Below are positions 60,076 through 64,000 of a DNA stretch of 64,000 nucleotides, in pieces (positions within the stretch are counted from its first letter, which is position 1; each line of letters starts with the position of its first letter). The DNA is from Nonomuraea jiangxiensis. GTDB taxonomy: Bacteria; Actinomycetota; Actinomycetes; Streptosporangiales; Streptosporangiaceae. Where the stretch lies: contig NZ_FNDJ01000007.1 of assembly GCF_900099965.1 (NCBI RefSeq), positions 342,995 through 406,994 on the forward strand. The letters are read 5' to 3'. The position numbers were made by a program, and so were the translations under genes. The notes beneath the pieces were generated by a model. The model worked only from the letters and a program-made list of their open reading frames with translations. It ran no database searches and was not told the DNA's origin.

Positions 60076-60748
60076 GACCCCATGCTATGAACTGCGCCCT
60101 GGCGCCCGAACGGTATGGCCCGCGAACGGGCGCCATGGTTACGCCTGCCGACAATCGCATCCGCCCGGGTCATGACCATGTGGGCTCCTGTCCAAGCTGA
60201 GCCCTCGCGACCGACGGCATCCGAGAAGCGGTCAAATGACGGCAACCCGATCAACTCGGCCCGGAACTGCCTGAGCAGCTTCTCGTCCACCTGATCCGGC
60301 TGCGGCTCCGTGCGCACGTTGATTGCCAGCCAGTCGGACCGTTTGTCGGCGTCCACGGTCGAGAACTCCGCAGCTCGAGATAATCGCGGATCTCCCGGCG
60401 GCGCTGGTCCATCGTCCGGCCCGACCATTCATCCAGGCCCAGCGTGCTACCTAAAACCTTGGTCCGAGGCGGACAGGACCTTCTCTGCAGCCCAATGGGC
60501 GAACCGCCGGGTGATGAGCGGGCACGTCGCTCCTGCTTGGTGTGTCAGGCGACACTTACGTAGGTCGAAGCACCCGCATCTGAAGAGCGGGAACGCCTCG
60601 CGTACCCCTCGCCACGAACATCTTTCTGACCAGGCCAAACAGCAGCTAAGTGATCCACAGTGAGAGGCTACTGCAGATGAGCAGGCGCACATCGACCAGC
60701 ACCCGCATATCACTCATTGCAAGGCATACTGGACTCCATTCAGGTCGA
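60076..60748. other. Degenerate right part of the island
   Basis: No intact gene. A minus-strand piece (EFSTVDADKRSDWLAINVRTE...LLRQFRAELIGLPSF) hints at an unknown decayed gene at 60200-60430. Nothing recognisable as an integrase is found up to the right repeat. Confidence 0.5.
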
Positions 60749-61556
60749 GCTCTCCTAAAGCGGGTGCCGCAGGTTCGAATCCTGCCGGGGGCACTCACCT
60801 AGATAGGCATTTTCGGCCCCTGACCTGCGGTTTCTCAGCAGCAGGTCTTTTGTTTTTGTGGCCCTGGTACGCAGCCGACGGTGCCCGCATGCAGCCGTAA
60901 GACCATGATCAGGGGACATATGCGGGATGATCTTGACCACGTTTCCCCAGGTCAAACCATGATTGTGGGCCATCCGGGTGTCAGCGGCCCGCTACGACCG
61001 CCCGGGGTACCGGACAACGACAGCCGCTGATCGTGCCAAATACGTGCGTCCAATCCGAGCTTCACCCCGCCCCGGCCGTCGCTATTGAGGACGTCGGCAC
61101 CCCTCGTGCCCTGGCCAGGCAAGCCTTGGATGCTGGCGGCGCGGCGTTCTCAGTACAGTGTCGGGGTGGCAGGTGAGCAGCTGAGTGTGCGAGTGGACAG
61201 CTGAATCTGGTCGTACGGCTCACCAAGACTCGTTCGATCGCGTCCGACGCCTGCCGAGGCGGTCACGTCCGGGTCAGCGGGATGCGGGTCAAGCCCGCGC
61301 ACGCCGCGCGGGTCGGAGACGAGGTCCGGCTGCGGCACGAGGGACGCGAACGGCATCGTGGTCGTCTTCTGCTCCATCACCAAGCGCGTCGGCGCTGCCG
61401 TGGCCCCCGAGTGCTACGTCGACAAGAGCCCTCCGCCCCCGCCTCGCGAGAAGACCGTGGCAGTGGCCGTCCGGGCTCATGGCGCGGGGCACCCCACCAA
61501 ACGCGAACGCTGCAGCCTCGACAAGCTGCTCGCACGCCCGATGGCGGAGGGGCGTG
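60749..61556 (+). repeat. Island direct repeat, right copy (attR-like)
   Basis: Matches 49352-50150. It begins inside the anticodon region (GCTCTCCTAAAG), so only the tRNA 3' half is present and no functional tRNA is encoded here. Just upstream the sequence is unrelated to the tRNA 5' half. Confidence 0.92.
61166..61556 (+). pseudogene. S4-domain protein, second decayed copy
   Basis: The start VRVDS is followed by a stop where the left copy has Trp (TGG to TGA near 61203), then by frameshifts. Later pieces are intact in other frames: MRVKPAHAARVGDEVRLRHEGRERH, SITKRVGAAVAPECYVDKSPPPPPREK and GAGHPTKRERCSLDKL. It is non-functional, and its lesions differ from those in the left copy. Confidence 0.85.
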
Positions 61557-61606
61557 GTAGAGGGGTTGATCACCACAATCAGTACCGTCACCACCAGGAG
61601 CTTCGG

Positions 61607-61730
61607 GTGCTGTTCTATCGTGCCGCCGTCGATTTGTCGCATCAGACGCTGAACTACGTCGCCGGGGTGATCCGGCGCCATCGCGGTTTCGACGAGCTCA
61701 CGAAGAAGCCAAGCTGGGGCTATAACCGTC
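61607..61730 (+). pseudogene. Transposase N-terminal fragment
   Basis: VLFYRAAVDLSHQTLNYVAGVIRRHR is the start of an IS5-superfamily transposase with the N-terminal HTH_Tnp module. The frame then loses similarity. It sits directly beyond the right repeat. Confidence 0.65.
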
Positions 61731-61823
61731 ATCGTCCGACCGTGCGGTGGTGCTGTGCGCACACCAGCGGGGACGGGTGCCTTGAGGGCGTCCGTCGATT
61801 CCAGACGCCCTCCAGGGTTCGTG

Positions 61824-63506
61824 TCAGCCGTCCTTGACGGTGACCCGGTAAGGCGCCCCCGCCGGTTCGGACAGGCCGTTTCCGGCCCACCGCGCGAGGT
61901 AGATATGGCGGCCGCTGGTGGCCGGCGTGTCGGTGAAAGTGAAGGTGCCGTCATCGCTGACGGAGACCGGGGGCAGCATGGTGCTCGCGGAGGTGTCGCC
62001 GCTTCGCACAGTCCGCTTCACCGTGAGGGTGGCGCCCGGCGGGGGCGGGTTGCCGCCCGTTTCCAGTACGCCGCTGAAGCGCATCTCCGTACCGGTGGTG
62101 CCGAGCGCCGGTCCGGTCATGGTGAGGGAAGAGCGGTGTCTGACCCTCACGATCGCCACCGTGCTGCTTGCGCGGGTGATGTCATCACCGGCCCAGGCGA
62201 CGGTATAGACCACCTTGCCGACACCGGGTGGCCGGTCCGTGATGGTGAAGGTGCCGTCGGCTGCCGTGGTCACACGGTCGAGCCGCTCGCGGGTTCCGCC
62301 GGGCAGGCGGCGGGTCACCTTGAGCGGCTGCGCGCCGAGTGCCGAGCCGTCGACTCGGGTGAGTTGTCCGGTGATGAGGACTTCCGTGCCCGTCGGCACC
62401 CGTGGCGAAGTGGTCAACGTCAGCCGCGACATCGGGAGGGCGACGTCTGGCAGCCGCCATAGGTGCAGCCGGTCGGCCGAGGTGCGCAGCAGGGCATAGA
62501 CGTCGGCGCCGGCGAAGGCGATACTGCCCACGACCAGGGTGCCGGCCGGGTTGTCTGCCGACAGCAGTTCGGCTCCCGTCGCGGCGTCATAGAGGGTGAG
62601 GTCGATGCCGGGCGGCCTACGGCCGCCGACGAGGTAGGTGTCATCGGAATTGATCGCGACACTGACCAGTGACGTTCCGTAGCCTCCGTAGGCGAGGGTC
62701 GGGAACAGGGTGGTGGTGTCATAGCGCATGAACCGGGTGGGATCGCTGGCCGCCGCGACCACGGCCGAGCCGTCGGAGGTCAGCACGACGTCTTGCAGGC
62801 CGGACATGAGCCACGTGTGACCGGAGATCGTGCCGCGTAGCGTCGGCGTCTCCTGGCCGATGTCGTAGACGGTGAGAGAGGCAGGGCTGCTGAAGGTCTG
62901 GCCGGCCACGAGGGTGCCGCCGGCGGCCGCGATGGCGGGAGGCCCGCTGTACAGCCGGGGTGGGAACAGGATCGGGGTCGGCGTCGCCTCTGTCACGTTC
63001 AGGCCGATGACGCCGGCCTGCCAGTTCCGGTCGCAGCCACGGCCGATCCACAGGTGGTCGCCTGACAGCGCCAGGGTGGAGGGGCATGGGTGCTCGGCCA
63101 GCCCGATCCGCCGGGTAATCGTCAGGGTGGCGGTGTCGATTTCGGCTACCTCGTTCGACCCGTGCAGGGCCGCGTACAGGCGGGTGCCGTCCGGGGTCAG
63201 GGCCAGCTCGTGCACCTGGGACAGGCCGGTGATGGCGCCGGTGACGTCACCGCCGGAGTTTGCGACGACGATCCGGTCGCCGGCGGAGACGAATACCCGG
63301 CCGTCGCCGACGGCAAGGTCGGTGACTGAGGACACGCCCAGGGTCACGCCGAGGTCGGTCGTGGTTCCCACGTCCGAGACCACGGGGGAGGGCGGAGCAG
63401 CTTGGGATGGGGCGGCGAGCAGGCCGGTCGTCACGATCACGGCAAGGCCGAGCGTGGCTAATCGGCGGATGAGCAAGGACGAGGCGAGGTGTGGACGCTG
63501 CTGCAT
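61824..63506 (-). CDS. Secreted beta-propeller protein with Ig-like repeats
   Basis: 560 residues. Signal peptide LATLGLAVIVTTGLLAAPSQA. Residues ~35-370 form a YncE-like propeller: DLAVGDGRVFVSAGDRIVVANSGGDV, VHELALTPDGTRLYAALHGSNEVAEID, DVVLTSDGSAVVAAASD. Two bacterial Ig-like domains of about 95 residues follow (LTTSPRVPTGTEVLITGQLTRVDG; RHRSSLTMTGPALGTTGTEMRFSG), the last ending in VTVKDG. This is a surface or wall-associated protein of unknown ligand. ATG 63506 is chosen because GGAG lies six bases upstream; three earlier in-frame starts exist. Confidence 0.82.
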   Translation of the reverse strand: MQQRPHLASSLLIRRLATLGLAVIVTTGLLAAPSQAAPPSPVVSDVGTTTDLGVTLGVSSVTDLAVGDGRVFVSAGDRIVVANSGGDVTGAITGLSQVHELALTPDGTRLYAALHGSNEVAEIDTATLTITRRIGLAEHPCPSTLALSGDHLWIGRGCDRNWQAGVIGLNVTEATPTPILFPPRLYSGPPAIAAAGGTLVAGQTFSSPASLTVYDIGQETPTLRGTISGHTWLMSGLQDVVLTSDGSAVVAAASDPTRFMRYDTTTLFPTLAYGGYGTSLVSVAINSDDTYLVGGRRPPGIDLTLYDAATGAELLSADNPAGTLVVGSIAFAGADVYALLRTSADRLHLWRLPDVALPMSRLTLTTSPRVPTGTEVLITGQLTRVDGSALGAQPLKVTRRLPGGTRERLDRVTTAADGTFTITDRPPGVGKVVYTVAWAGDDITRASSTVAIVRVRHRSSLTMTGPALGTTGTEMRFSGVLETGGNPPPPGATLTVKRTVRSGDTSASTMLPPVSVSDDGTFTFTDTPATSGRHIYLARWAGNGLSEPAGAPYRVTVKDG

Positions 63507-63734
63507 GTGCATCTCCATCGAGAGGGGAACGGGGTTGCTTCTCAGCCGGCCCGGCGCGCCAATCCGGGGTGGAACGCTGGTCAGGGAACCGGTCAAAGCG
63601 CTGGTCAAGGGTGGATCATGACGATCTTATCCATCGGGCGCGTCCTCGTGATCACCAAGAGGCCCTAACCCGTAATGAGAACTCCTGTCCCTTCCCCATC
63701 AAGTTGGCGCGCCAGCCATTCGTGCCTCCCGATA

Positions 63735-63823
63735 GTGCTCCCCACGCGTGCGGGGATGGTCCCGCAACGCTGGCAGACCTGGGAGCGATCCTGGGTGTTC
63801 CCCACGCACGCGGGGATGGGCCC
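63735..63823 (+). CRISPR. Two-repeat CRISPR remnant, type I-E-like
   Basis: Two 29-bp repeats, GTGCTCCCCACGCG...ATGGTCCC at 63735-63763 and GTGTTCCCCACGCA...ATGGGCCC at 63795-63823, differ at four positions. The inner palindrome CCCCACGCG/CGCGGGG type and the length are those of actinomycete type I-E arrays. A single 31-nt spacer (63764-63794) lies between them. No third repeat follows within 61 bases and no cas gene is in the window. Confidence 0.85.
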
Positions 63824-63824
63824 C

Positions 63825-64000
63825 CGCCACCTGGGGACGCGGTGCCTTGTACGTCGCGCTGCCCGCCACGCCCCGCCCGGCCGGCTCGGCGTGCTCGGCC
63901 GGGCGGCTCAGGTACGCGGCCAATATCGTGCGGCAGCCCAACTGTGGAAGGACGCCACTCGCCACGGTGATACCCGCGCCGCCACCGAGCTCGTGCGGCA
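63825..64000 (+). CDS. Partial open frame at window edge
   Basis: A frame open to the end of the window reads ...VLGRAAQVRGQYRAAAQLWKDATRHGDTRAATELVR, reminiscent of a tetratricopeptide-like repeat. There is no clear start codon or ribosome site, so it may be a fragment of a gene that continues beyond the window. Confidence 0.25.

Noticed and set aside
60740-60850. A second tRNA-Arg gene
   Set aside because: The 5' half, including acceptor 5' strand and D-arm, is absent; only the repeat from the anticodon region onward is there.

Overview
The window is high-GC actinobacterial chromosome, with GTG/TTG starts, ATGA/GTGA gene overlaps, many secreted proteins and one-component regulators. The unit galU - glp/moeA - moaC - moaB - GNAT - sepX/glpR - tRNA-Ala, the SigB/SigF-type sigma factor, an XRE/NB-ARC/TPR regulator and an Ala-rich HINT polymorphic toxin together suggest a filamentous actinomycete, probably Streptosporangiales (Nonomuraea-like). 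The genus is an inference; no rRNA or other decisive marker lies in the window.

Layout. (1) 1-15 kb is mixed accessory chromosome: a cut membrane protein, a large STAND-type regulator, an AhpD-like protein, a DUF1801 protein, a short GNAT, a SigB/SigF-type sigma factor, a secreted glycerophosphodiesterase, a frameshifted small secreted protein, a NarL-type response regulator with its histidine kinase (ATGA overlap), a WYL regulator divergent from a RidA protein with a perfect palindrome between them, and a decayed SpoIIE-type phosphatase. (2) 15.1-20.5 kb is a secreted two-gene unit: an FG-GAP/VCBS protein followed 32 nt later by a 1479-residue polymorphic toxin (Ala-rich stalk, HINT domain, unassigned 153-residue tip). 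No immunity gene follows; a strong hairpin does. (3) 20.6-36.6 kb holds transporters, a quinone-oxidoreductase, a peptidase-like protein lacking its zinc motif, a methyltransferase, an erythromycin-esterase-like protein preceded by a 38-codon ORF, a class V aminotransferase whose start codon overlaps that of a divergent MocR regulator, an ArsR/MFS pair, a MOSC gene cut by an IS5-type element, and a decayed integrase beside tRNA-Ala. A ~97-bp near-identical repeat lies at both ends of this stretch.

(4) 36.6-49.3 kb is core-like: the galU/glp/moaC/moaB/sepX unit, 5-FCL, a K+/H+ antiporter, an FmdB zinc ribbon, MTA phosphorylase with a SAF-domain protein, MscL and a VanY-type peptidase. (5) 49.35-61.56 kb is a genomic island bounded by ~800-bp direct repeats. 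Each repeat starts exactly in the anticodon stem-loop of tRNA-Arg(CCT), runs through the tRNA terminator and ends in an S4-domain gene. The tRNA is intact only on the left, and both S4 copies are broken in different ways. The island carries one compositionally foreign 719-residue gene (52181-54340) with a Mrr-like nuclease signature at its C-terminus. Around it lie relics of a DUF3427 helicase, an ExK-type nuclease fragment and a DNRLRE toxin stalk, plus intact APH-like, CocE-like and F420-dependent enzymes. (6) 61.8-64 kb holds a secreted beta-propeller/Ig-like protein and a two-repeat type I-E-like CRISPR remnant.

The best candidate for an undescribed system is the 719-residue gene in the tRNA-Arg island, which may be a single-gene defence nuclease. 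Its family is not recognised, and the nuclease call rests on one visible motif.
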